DNA from: Bryum argenteum
Taxonomy: Eukaryota > Streptophyta > Bryopsida > Bryales > Bryaceae
Length of the DNA stretch: 64,000 bases
NCBI GenBank assembly: GCA_037043015.1
Contig: CM073324.1
Span: 6,841,013-6,905,012, forward strand
Direction: 5' to 3'
Shown in pieces: positions 33,185 through 42,345 of the stretch; positions within the stretch are counted from its first letter, which is position 1; each line of letters starts with the position of its first letter. Position numbers and translations under genes: made by a program. A model generated the notes under the pieces. It was not told where the DNA came from, did no database searches, and saw only the letters and a list, made by a program, of their open reading frames with translations.

Positions 33185-33725
33185 GCCGGTCGGCCTTATA
33201 TAGGCCGCGGTCGCATGGCCGGCCGGGCGACCTAAATCGGACGGCCGATGGCCGACCGCCCGACCGACCGACGGCGGCGGCGCCCGACCAATGGCATGAT
33301 CGATCGGCCCGCGGCCGACCGACCGTCGGACGGCCAGCGCCCGACCGGGCGCGACCGCCAAACACCATGATCGACCGACCCGACGGCCGACCGATCGGAC
33401 GGCCGGCGCCGACCGCCCGACCGATGGCCTGCCGACCCGACCGATCGCCCGCCGACCCGACCGATCACGGCCCCGACCCGACCGACGGACGGACGGCCAT
33501 CGCCAACCGGCGGTCGCGGCCGATCGACCGCCGACGGAGAGCGCGACCGTCGGTCGGCCCCGCGCCGACCGCGACCGACGGACGGCCCGACGCCGACCGG
33601 GCCCATCCGACGGCCGACCAACCCGCGACCGATCGGACGGCGGCGGCCGATCAGCGACCGATCCGACGGCGTCGACGGTCGGTCGGCAAGAAGCCAATCG
33701 GACGGTCGAGGGCGCCCGATTCAAT
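33185..33725. repeat. GC-rich array A8
   Basis: The longest array (about 540 bp), built of CGACCGACCG, GATCGACCG, CGGACGGCCG and GACGGTCGG words without a strict period. It ends beside the TATA box of the kinase gene. The nested minus-strand frames here are repeat translations. Confidence 0.75.
33195..33202 (-). promoter_or_regulatory. TATA box of the hAT-borne kinase gene
   Basis: TATATAAG on the minus strand at the gene-proximal edge of array A8, about 165 bp upstream of the ATG at 33030. Confidence 0.65.
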
Positions 33726-33835
33726 CCAACGGTAATCACCTACCCTCACAACACTATTTGAACGGCTACGATACGATTTTCAATACGATCTGACGGTTAA
33801 AAAATTTACTACATGCATAGTAATTCCGATTTACC

Positions 33836-33898
33836 CCCCGGACGGACGTCCGGACGGACAGACGTCCGTCCGTCCAAAAAAACCCAAAAGACGTCCGG
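33836..33898. repeat. Right subterminal GGACGTCC repeats
   Basis: Repeats of GGACGGACGTCCGGACGG and GACGTCCGG near the right terminus, mirroring the left subterminal cluster at 17018-17062. Confidence 0.7.
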
Positions 33899-33900
33899 AT

Positions 33901-33911
33901 TGACATCCCTG
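33901..33911 (-). repeat. Right terminal inverted repeat of the giant hAT
   Basis: TGACATCCCTG, exact reverse complement of 17005-17015. Confidence 0.9.
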
Positions 33912-33919
33912 CTACCGGA
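33912..33919. repeat. 8-bp target duplication CTACCGGA, right copy
   Basis: Identical to 16997-17004, directly abutting the right terminus. Confidence 0.9.
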
Positions 33920-35540
33920 CTGTCTGCTAGGAGAAGGAGTCCGGCAGGTATGCTCTCAGCCTGTACTTCCCGGGTCGGAGTAGGTGCTTCCGGGGTAGGA
34001 TCCCCTCGCGGGGGTGCTCCTTCCGCCTCAGCCTCTCCTGGTTGCGCTACAATTGCTACCTCCTGCCTTCCCGGGGGAGAGGAAGCCTCAGCCTCCACGA
34101 ACCTTAGCACCCGTCCGGATTTTCTCCGGTGTAGGACGGGGAGTTCCTCTCCGTCACTGTCGTTCTCCTGCACCAGTCTGAGAGGTGGTGGAGAGGCGAT
34201 CGCAGAGGTCGGAGGCGTTGCCATGGCTACTGGGGAGCTCTCCTCCAGTCCGGGTAGGATCGGGCTCTGGTGGCTCGATCCGGTTGCAGCTCCACTCCGG
34301 GTTGCCATCCGGTGGCTGGTGGCTGGCCGGGGTGTGGTGGCTTCTCCGGGTTGAGGATCGGTGCCAGGAACCTCAGCGGACGCCGCTCCCGAGCATTTGC
34401 GCAATCCTCCACTCGGTAGTCGTCGTGCTCATGCGCAGGGTTGTGGAACATCCCACCGAGGGAGGGATCGTTCCTCACCTGAATGTATCCGGTGGAGGAG
34501 TCCGGAAAGCCGTATGTCGCCCTCCAGCACGCCTCCTGCCAAAAGTGCGGCTTGGCCCGGACAGGGTTGTCGGCGAAAGTCGGTGGATCCTGTACGGACA
34601 CGGCCTCCTCGATAATCCCTGCATCCTCCACATTCCAGGGCACCCAGTACAATCCTACGCACCCCATCCGCGTCAAGTCCTGCACCAACTGCGCCCGGGC
34701 ATCCACCGCCATTGGAATGCCAGCCTGGATAATCTTGCTCCTAATCCGCGAAGCTCTCTCCCCGGCCATGTCTCTGTACTCCTCCTCTCCGGGCTATGGT
34801 GTGCAGGACGGCCGCGTGTACAAGCTCGTGCGAGAAGGGGGGGCAACACAGCCGGCAATGGCGCACGAAAAACGAGGGAGAGAGAAAAAAAGGGGGGGGG
34901 GAAATCAAAAAGGGAGGACAACGGCCTTCCCCGTGCCATTAACGACAAAAGAGAGTGGGGGAGGTGGCGGTACCTTTTGGCGGCGCGGCCTTAATCACGG
35001 GCTTGTCAGCCCGGGACTGTCGGCGCCGCCGGTGGTTATACCGCCCGGCCCGTCCTTCCACCCGGCGGCCTCTCCGGCCATTGATAACCGGCCGGGTTAT
35101 AACCGGTCGGTCCATGTTCGGTCGGGCCATAGCCGGGGCTGGCCAGGCAATGACTGTCCGGGTCATGCCCGGACAGATCGTACCCGGGCTTCTCATGCCC
35201 GGTCGGCACATGCCCGGTCGGTGCATCCCGGGTCAGTATATGCCTTCCCGGTTTGAGGCAGACCCGAGATTGGTCAGCTAAGCCCTACCTGGGCACTCAG
35301 TGGTCGGACTAGGTACGGTGAGTCTGTGCCCGAGTTTTAATAGCAAAGATTAAGAAGCAAAAGGCGGGTTAGAAATTTTGCTATCCTATCCTGCCCACTA
35401 AGCTTTAGGATGTCCCCGGGCAGGCAGGTCCCTGGCTAAGCTAACCCTACCCGGTTATTACCCGGATAGCCGGTTACCAGGGCGTTATTTATCCTATTTA
35501 ACTACTACTAAGTACTATCCGGACCATATTGGGGCAAAAA
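33920..35540 (-). mobile_element. CCCGG-rich element, part on the right of the hAT insertion
   Basis: Same composition and coding strand as 14371-16996. Minus-strand frames are open at 34769-34227 (MAGERASRIRSKII, then VGLYWVPWN, FWQEACWRATYGF, DPSLGGMFHNP) and 34404-33920 (Pro/Ser/Glu-rich with GRVLRFVEAEASS), one frame apart. The second frame runs into the hAT end and is in frame with 16996. Upstream of 34769 lie about 750 bp of CCGGTCGG-rich non-coding sequence that could be a terminal or promoter region. The right boundary with the retrotransposon tail near 35540 is approximate. Superfamily not assigned; a retrotransposon gag-like protein is one possibility. Confidence 0.5.
34227..34769 (-). 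CDS. N-terminal ORF of the CCCGG-rich element
   Basis: 180-codon open frame from an ATG at 34769. The first 130 residues look folded (Trp, Tyr, Phe and Cys frequent: LYWVPWNVED, FWQEACWRATYGF, CANARERRPLRF); the rest is Pro-rich. I do not recognise the family. It is followed one frame away by the Pro/Ser-rich frame that the hAT element interrupts. Confidence 0.45.
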   Translation of the reverse strand: MAGERASRIRSKIIQAGIPMAVDARAQLVQDLTRMGCVGLYWVPWNVEDAGIIEEAVSVQDPPTFADNPVRAKPHFWQEACWRATYGFPDSSTGYIQVRNDPSLGGMFHNPAHEHDDYRVEDCANARERRPLRFLAPILNPEKPPHPGQPPATGWQPGVELQPDRATRARSYPDWRRAPQ

Positions 35541-35602
35541 CGAAAAAATGAGGTTTGACAGGCACATTCTCTTGTATGACACTTGTTAATTCATCAGCAC
35601 AT

Positions 35603-35621
35603 GAGGAGGAGGAGGAGGAGG
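35603..35621 (+). promoter_or_regulatory. Polypurine tract before the 3' LTR
   Basis: GAGGAGGAGGAGGAGGAGG a few bases upstream of the LTR start, the position of the plus-strand primer in LTR retrotransposons. Confidence 0.6.
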
Positions 35622-35625
35622 CATT

Positions 35626-35859
35626 TGTCATGGGCCAAGGCCTCGTTGATAAGCTCGGATGTTCACTTGCTATTAATTTTATAAATAGAACTTCGGCAGT
35701 AGAGCTAAAGTATAGCCTCGGCAGTAGAGCTAAAGTATAGCCTCGGCAGTTGAGCCAAGAGATTAGTATATAAGGGACTCTTATTCATTGTAAACCTAAG
35801 TCTTGGATCAATATATTTCTTTTGTAGTTTTTGCTTGTTTTGACAGCTAGACTCTTACA
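35626..35859 (+). mobile_element. 3' LTR of the chromovirus-type element
   Basis: Starts TGTCATGGGCC, ends CTTACA. Compared with the LTR at 8939 it has two instead of four 25-bp repeats and about four to five substitutions. The preceding polypurine tract marks it as a 3' LTR and not a solo LTR. AGATT follows one base later (35861-35865). Confidence 0.7.
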
Positions 35860-35999
35860 GAGATTTAGTAAACAACAATGACAAATCATATAGAAATAAG
35901 CTAGTGCAAAAAGTGAAAATAAAAACCACATGAACCGTGTCATGAACCCATCGTATTGTATCAAGTCAGAACATCGACATGAAGATAAACAATATAAAT

Positions 36000-36309
36000 C
36001 TAGTTTGACTTCGCAACAATTCTATTAGAACGCCGCGGGCCAAGTCTAGCTCGTGCTAGAGCTTCCAAGCGCAATTGCTTCTTACGTGCCCTCAAACCCT
36101 GCATATAAGTAGGTTGATCTTCATTAACCATGGTCCCTAGCTCCGTCAATGGTGATTGAATACATTCAGTGTTAGTATCTGAGATAGCAGCTGGAAGTGC
36201 CGGAACCAAATTGCGATTATCGCCTACGTCTAGGACTATAGCTTGCATGGTAGAACAACTACTAACGCTCTCGGACTCCAAGTCCTCCGGCTCGAAATCA
36301 ATGGATTCC
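36000..36309 (-). CDS. Possible 3'-terminal exon of an unknown gene
   Basis: Minus-strand frame ending at 36000, open from 36309, where ATGTAG/GAATCC would give a 3' splice site. It encodes an acidic Ser-rich start (FEPEDLESESVSS) and a basic end (LRARKKQLRLEALARARLG, then RRSNRIVAKSN). The RRSNRI ending is common at the C-termini of plant transposon proteins. Upstream exons were not identified. Confidence 0.35.
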
Positions 36310-36824
36310 TACATCATAAAACACAACCAAAATTGTGGGTGTAAGCGAGAATATTCTCAATAAGAGAGGAGAAGAAATATTGGTGTTATAATTATAATGA
36401 TGAAACGTATAGATCTAGAACAACTCATGATTTCCTACATACCGTGCTTGATATTAATACCCCACCTAATCTATGAGATCCCCATAAAAGCAATCAAGAA
36501 ATTAACATATGAGTTCAAAATTCAAATTCAAAAGTCAAGGACATCAAGAAAATTTAACTCTTTCACAAAAAAACACCAAAAAATATTTATAGTCATCACA
36601 TTAGTGGTTAAGTTGCAAACTAAAATACCAAATCTAGACCTTCTGTAAAACTTCATTAAAAAAGCAACATGGACCTCTTAACGTCCTACTCTGAGCAAAT
36701 AGAGCATAGCATTGGAAATGACAACAAGTGAACTCCAAGTCAAGGTTAGAAAATAGCAGATTCGTCTACGAAACTGACAACTTAGCGATGCATGTCCTAG
36801 TCTCATTACTTTTATTCAAAAAAA
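36310..36824. other. AT-rich intergenic stretch
   Basis: No gene or repeat recognised apart from an isolated TTCGTCTACGAAA near 36774 that resembles the motif of the following array. Confidence 0.4.
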
Positions 36825-38550
36825 TTTGCACTCTCGTTGACGAAACTGGGTGAAAGGCACTCAATATTCAGAGCTAGTTCAACTTCCGAGAACCTCGCAG
36901 CCTAGACCGGAGGCTTCGTCAACGAGACTGCAAATTAACGGCACAACATCGACGGCTCAAAATCTCAAAACATGGAGCAGTTCGGAGGCCAAACCAGTTG
37001 CTTCGTCAACGAACTCGCACAGATGGCTCTGCATAAACGGCCCAATATCGGAGCGGGTGGTTCTCATCAGTTCAGCTATCAAAGATTTCGGAGGCTAGAC
37101 CGGAGGCTTCGTCAACGAGAGTGCAAATTGACGGCACAACATCACGGCTCAAATTCCTTAAATCAAGTTCGGCATGGAGCAGTCGGAGGCCAACCAGTTG
37201 CTTCGTCAACGAACTGGCACTGATGGTCAGCATGAACGGCACAATATCGGAGCGGGTGGTTCTCATCAGTTCAGCTTCGGAGGCAAGACCGGTGTCTGGG
37301 TTCGTCAACGAAGCTAAGGATTTGGTAGAGAGGTAACCACACTTCTGGACCTGATCTCATCTTGTTCTAAAAAATATTGCACTCTCGTTGACGAAACTGG
37401 GTGAAAGGCACTCAATATTCAGAGCTAGTTCAACTTCCGAGAACCTCGCAGCCTAGACCGGAGGCTTCGTCAACGAGACTGCAAATTAACGGCACAACAT
37501 CGACGGCTCAAAATCTCAAAACATGGAGCAGTTCGGAAGCCAAACCAGTTGCTTCGTCAACGAACTCGCACAGATGGCTCTGCATAAACGGCCCAATATC
37601 GGAGCGGGTGGTTCTCATCAGTTCAGCTATCAAAGATTTCGGAGGCTAGACCGGAGGCTTCGTCAACGAGAGTGCAAATTGACGGCACAACATCACGGCT
37701 CAAATTCCTTAAATCAAGTTCGGCATGGAGCAGTCGGAGGCCAAACCAGTTGTTTCGTCAACGAACTGGCACTGATGGCTCAGCCTAAACGGCACAATAT
37801 CGGAGCGGGGGTATTGATCTGTTTAGCTATCAAATATTTCGGAGGCAAGACCGGTGTCTAGGTTCGTCAACGAAGCTCCCGATTAGGAAGAGAGGTTACC
37901 ACACTTCTGGGTCTGATCTCTTCTTGTTCTAAAAAATATTGCACTCTCGTTGACGAAACTGGGAAGGACAAATTAACGGCACAACATCGACGGATCAAAA
38001 TCTCAAAACATGTACAGCATGGAGCAGTTCGGAGGCCAAACCAGGTGCTTCGTCAACGAGATGGCACTGAAGGCTCTGTATAAACGGCACAATATCGGAG
38101 CGGGTGGTTCTCATCAGTTCAGCTATCAAAGATTTCGGAGGCTAGACCGAGGCTTCACAACGAGTGCAAATTGACGGCACAACATCACGGCTCAAATTCC
38201 TTAAATCAAGTTCGGCATGGAGCAGTCGGAGGCCAACCAGTTGCTTCGTCAACGAACTGGCACAGATGGCTCTGCATAAATGGCCCAATATCGGAGCGGG
38301 TGGTTCTCATCAGTTCAGCTATCAAAGATTTCGGAGGCTAGACCGGAGGCTTCCTTATCGACAGTGGAAATTGACGGCACAACATCACGGCTCAAATACT
38401 CAAGACAAGTTCGGCATGGGGCAGTTCGGAGGCCAAACCAGTTGCTTCGTCAACGAACTGGCACCGATGGTGGTGCATAAACGGCACAATATCGGAGAGG
38501 TGGTTCTCATCAGTTCAGCTATTAAAGATTTCGGAGGCTAGACCGATGTC
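36825..38550. repeat. Higher-order tandem repeat with TTCGTCAACGA motif
   Basis: Three head-to-tail units starting at the landmark GTTGACGAAACTGGG (36836, 37387, 37949): 551 and 562 bp, the third shortened. Each unit holds about four subunits of roughly 130-150 bp sharing GGAGGC(C/T)A, CTTCGTCAACGA and CGGCACAA(C/T)AT words. TTCGT-CA-ACGAA is an inverted repeat. Frames crossing the array are chance translations in which motif words recur. Confidence 0.85.
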
Positions 38551-39418
38551 TGGGTTTGTCACAAAACTTGTTCTTTTGTACTGGAAAGGTAGCACTCGCT
38601 GTGGCCACTACTAGGACTCTGCAACGGAGAAGCCATGGGCCAGCACAGCATTCGAGAAGTTTAAAACCCAGAACGACGGCGTTGTCGACAAAGCTGACTA
38701 GGTCGTTATTTGTGAACTATATTTCTAGCACCACAGTCCAGCAACGGGGCAGCCAACGATGATCACAAATGCAGACATCGTAATCACGAAATGGAGCAGC
38801 CAGCGAAAAGCCAAGCACAAAAATGTCAAGAAATGTCATGAAGGAGAGCCTTCTACGAAATCGAGAGTTCCTGTTCAGTATTTCGAACGTGGAATGTGAA
38901 TGAGGGAACGTCTAGTTTGCGAGAGTGAGCGTACCTGCTGAGGACTTCTTGGGTTCATATCTTTCTTCGTCACCACCCTTTTCCCTTTCAATCTGCACTA
39001 CAACTGTCTCCACCCTGAGATGAGGAAGATGGTCGGGGGAGAATAGATGCTTACATCGTCGCTTGATTCCCGCGGCGTCGTAACCTCCCCTCCAGGATTC
39101 GCCATTGCTGGAACTATCTGCATCTAACAGATTCAAAATATGCTCTCAGTTCTCTCGATTCACTGCAAGCTCTCTAGCCCTTCACAACAGGATTCACTCA
39201 AGCACCGCTCATCGCAGTCCCGCATGGAATCTTCAGAAACGGCGAAGATCGTAAACTGAGAAGCAAGTTGATGCCGAAAGCCAAAGATCCGGCGCCCCTG
39301 CCGAGTCAACGAGCTTTGCGGCTCGCCGAGTCCGCGAAAAGTGCGGCTGGTGGATGAGCGCTCTGATGCGCCGACCACCTCAGCGCTGCCTACCCACAGT
39401 CCATGTGGATCTTCCGGG
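38551..39418. other. Intergenic stretch with short minus-strand frames
   Basis: Frames at 39441-39160 and 39136-38912 on the minus strand are short and unlike any family I know. No splice evidence links them, so I do not call a gene. Confidence 0.35.
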
Positions 39419-39650
39419 GACGGCCAGTCATACTCAGCCACTAAGACAGTGTGGTGGGGGGGCGCGGTGACGCCAATGCATGATTTTCGTTCTTCTCTAT
39501 CACTGCCATGACGGCCAATTCTATCCAGACGCTAAGAGAGTGTGGTGGGGGGCTGTGTGACGCCAATGCATGATTTTCGTTCTTCTCTATCGCTGCCATG
39601 ACGGCCACTTCTATCCAGACGCTAAGAGAGTGTGGTGGGGGGGCTGTGTG
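39419..39650. repeat. 90-bp tandem repeat, three copies
   Basis: Units start at GACGGCCA (39419, 39510, 39600) and include GTGTGGTGGGGGG and CCAATGCATGATTTTCG. The third unit is diverged at its end. Confidence 0.85.
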
Positions 39651-39735
39651 ACGCTCTCAGTGCATGCTGCCGATCATCCTGAGGTTGCAGCAGATTGCAA
39701 GCCTCGATGCGGCCAGTGAGAGTTTGACTGGGGCG

Positions 39736-40022
39736 GCACACCAGAGATCCCTGTATTTCAATCTTACGAGCGTTTTTTGAAGAGCCCATCAGGCAATGAC
39801 ATTTTAAATCAAATTTTGTGAAATTCACCATTTCGACCCCCTGGTTACTTATTTTGATGATTTCCAATTTAAATTTGAGGTCAGCGACCCCAAATTACCC
39901 ATGGAATGCTACTCCTTGGCATTTACAGCCTATACATAAAAAAAACTGGGGGGCTCATTACGCAGCCCCTCTCAGGGCACTGAAAAACGCTCGTACGACT
40001 AAAATACAGTGACCGCACACCA
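39736..40022. repeat. Target duplication GCACACCA flanking a MITE
   Basis: GCACACCA at 39736-39743 and again at 40015-40022, exactly bordering the element at 39744-40014. Confidence 0.85.
39744..40014. mobile_element. 271-bp MITE, hAT-like
   Basis: Imperfect terminal inverted repeat of about 32 bp: the left arm contains CTGTATTTCAATCTTACGAG and then CGTTTTT, the right arm (reverse complement) CTGTATTTTAGTCGTACGAG and then CGTTTTT. It is non-coding and flanked by the perfect 8-bp duplication GCACACCA. The 8-bp duplication favours the hAT superfamily. Ends are unlike the giant hAT, so a different transposase would have moved it. Confidence 0.85.
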
Positions 40023-40828
40023 ATCGGAAACCAATACTGAGCATTGGTTTTCTTACATCGTTTTCATTCTCCTAAACTCCATTAACCTTCCATTGTAAAA
40101 AACCATGCACGGTCTAATATAATATAACGAGAATGATTAGTGAGCAATTTGGAATACACTAATCGATAACGGTTTAAATTATTCAATGACATTATTTCCA
40201 AAATTTTGAACCCAAATAAATCCTGCATTGGTTTTGTAACAACGATTTTAGCATTACATACACCAATTAATAAAGAAGTCATTACATATCCCAATTCAGT
40301 GAACATTTCGCTTTCTCTATAGACTACCTTAAAATTCAAGATAATTATGATGATCCTATGTGTCATGAGTGTTTGAAGTGAAGTCCCATAAATTATAGAT
40401 AAGATACCTTTAATTTTATTTATATTATTTACTGGAATTAATTATAATGTCCAAAGCTTACCGATGGCGTTCCATTCTCAGGTGTGCAATAGTATAGAGG
40501 TCTTTCGGATACGTGGAATTTTATGTGCATTAAATTCTTATAATCATCTGTACTACCAATGTTTTTTGCAAGGCGTGGTTTTTTCGAGTGTGTTCAAAGA
40601 ACATGAGTACAAATTATTACGCAATTCATAGGATCATAAAAGTTCAGAGAAAGGAATTTTTGTTTGTTACAATCAAGAACACAAAATACATGCTAGTCAT
40701 AGTTTAGTGATAATTTTGTGAACATGATCTTTATGTATTGAATTTTCACGTTTCTAATAGTACATCCGCTTTCTGTTTTAGTTCACGTTAAATCAAAGGC
40801 TTCATTGTGTCTACATACTAGTGACACA
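40023..40828. other. AT-rich intergenic stretch
   Basis: No coding or repeat signal recognised. Confidence 0.5.
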
Positions 40829-41520
40829 TTAACTATCAGGAACCGCTTCGCTCACGTCCTCTTCGTCAGCCCATGGGAACTCATTATTATCTATCAACCA
40901 GCATTGAATGAAGCCATTAGGGTGTTCATAAATCATAAACTCAGGACGACACCCTAGATCAACCTCCTCTCCAAGGTTGGGGATTTGTACCGGTGATCGT
41001 TCCAGATCTAATTCCACTTCGTCTGTTTCATTATCGCCATCCATCGCTTTCTGTTCTTCCACTTCACAATCTTGGGTTGTTCCATGTGCTTCTGCTTCAA
41101 TTTGCTGAGGATGAACACCAAAGATGTCATCAACGAATGTCTCCGTATCATCCCACTGAACAAATCCATCAAAACATTTGAGACTAAATGTCACATCAAT
41201 TTTTACACTTACTGCAAACCCAGACAACCATTTAAACTTACTACTTTTTCGAACTCTTTATCCACGCTCTCACGTCCAAATTCTTGAGATCCACTCCTGC
41301 TCAGCGATTGCTTGCTAGACTCATGCTCCTCCACTCCTTCGTTCCAATCAATCCGTTCTCCTTTGTCTTCACAGCCAGTATTCTCAGTAATGGCGTCCAA
41401 GTTCAACATTCGCATCTGCACATTCTTTCTAAACCTCCCGGGGAGGAACTCATCAATCGCTTCTTCCGTATCTTGCATTAGGTCGTCATCAGACACATCC
41501 GGCGCATCTTTCTTTCGCAT
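40829..41520 (-). CDS. Two-exon acidic protein of unknown function
   Basis: Exon 1 is 41520-41242 and exon 2 is 41155-40829, joined in phase 0 by an 86-bp intron with GTAAGT donor and TTCAG acceptor (41241-41156). The splice links two frames that otherwise end separately, which is good support. The ATG at 41520 (MRKKDAPDVSDDD) is the first in the frame; the frame stays open upstream to about 41610 (basic, GRGKKRRGG), so an upstream exon may exist. The protein is about 200 residues, acidic (DEVELDLERS, WADEEDVSEAVPDS), with an aromatic C-terminal part (EFMIYEHPNGFIQCWLIDN). No domain recognised. It lies divergent to, and about 600 bp from, the MULE pseudogene, so a second ORF of that element is possible. 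Confidence 0.5.
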
Positions 41521-42129
41521 CGCACTCCTTCGCAAAGCTTTCGATCCAGAAAACTTTATGCCACCTCTTCTCTTCTTTCCGCGTCCGCCATCCTTCCCTC
41601 TCTCTACTTGACTACATCACACCCTCCATTGCGAACAACTACAAAAACTTGCCACTTAAGACACGATATTCTCAATCACGTGACTCTGTGTGAATACGAG
41701 TATATCGTACAATCAAAACAAAGAGGATTATCTCCTCTAACCCAATGACTATATACTCTTTGAATGCGCCTGTTCTTCTAACCCTAACTACTCTAAACGC
41801 GTATCCCAATAACACTCATCGCCACTTCAAAGACACCGATCTTGTACAAAATCTTTTACTCGATTCCGTGTCGACACTCTATAATAATCTATTTTCAATT
41901 ATATTTTTGGCGCTCTTATTCTCCTCGAGATGGGCGGCGCCACACAAATTCAATTCTTAGTTCCTTAATTAGTTTTCCCATCTTTATAAATAAACTAGAT
42001 AAAGTTGCAACTCTTTTTTACATTCACTATTTACAATAGTACATTATTTCAGTACATAAACTTCGCCGCAGGACCTCATTATCTCCTTTGTACCACTCGT
42101 TCGTCCATTCTCTTGTACTAGCTTCTATC

Positions 42130-42345
42130 ATGGCTTCCTCCTCTCAGCAACCTTGACCGGATTTGATCGAGATTAAGTCAGTTGCCTCCGATGTCCCGGC
42201 TTGTCTTCCTTCTCGCCCTGATAGTGTGGCTGAAGTCATGGCTTCCACCACTGAGCCTCCTTCTCCGGATTTGATCGAGATTAAGTCAGTCGCCTCTGAT
42301 GTCCCTATCTGTCTTCCCATTGCCCCTCATGGTGTGGCTGAAGTC
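42130..42345 (+). repeat. 108-bp in-frame tandem duplication in the MULE gene
   Basis: The coding start and following 35 codons occur twice (ATG at 42130 and 42238), sharing PDLIEIKSVASDVP. One copy has TCA changed to TGA. Confidence 0.85.

Larger units (their letters stand above)
17005..33911 (+). mobile_element. Giant cargo-carrying hAT transposon, 16.9 kb
   Basis: The left end reads CAGGGATGTCA and the right end TGACATCCCTG, an 11-bp perfect inverted repeat with the CAGGG start usual for hAT elements. Identical octamers CTACCGGA flank it. Both subterminal regions repeat CGTCCGGACGTCC words. A hAT transposase gene (17679-19891) lies just inside the left end. The outside flanks form one continuous minus-strand reading frame when the insert is ignored, so this is one insertion event. 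Cargo in order: hAT transposase (+), GWE/RING gene (-), an AT-rich 5-kb spacer with internal duplications and telomere-type repeats, a GWE gene with Tyr/Gly-rich ORF (+), and a kinase gene (-). GC arrays A4 to A8 are all inside. Typical hAT elements are a few kb, so the size is exceptional. Confidence 0.88.

Noticed and set aside
14371-35540. CTATCCGG near 14380 and near 35515 as a target duplication of the CCCGG-rich element
   Set aside because: CCGG words are everywhere in this element, and no matching termini accompany the octamers.
35626-35859. Solo LTR
   Set aside because: A polypurine tract directly precedes it and the nearby left LTR is followed by gag-pol, so a 3' LTR of a nested element is the simpler reading.
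36850-38541. Several plus-strand ORFs of 65-125 codons
   Set aside because: They are frames through the tandem array in which motif words recur (CFVNEL); frames change between units.
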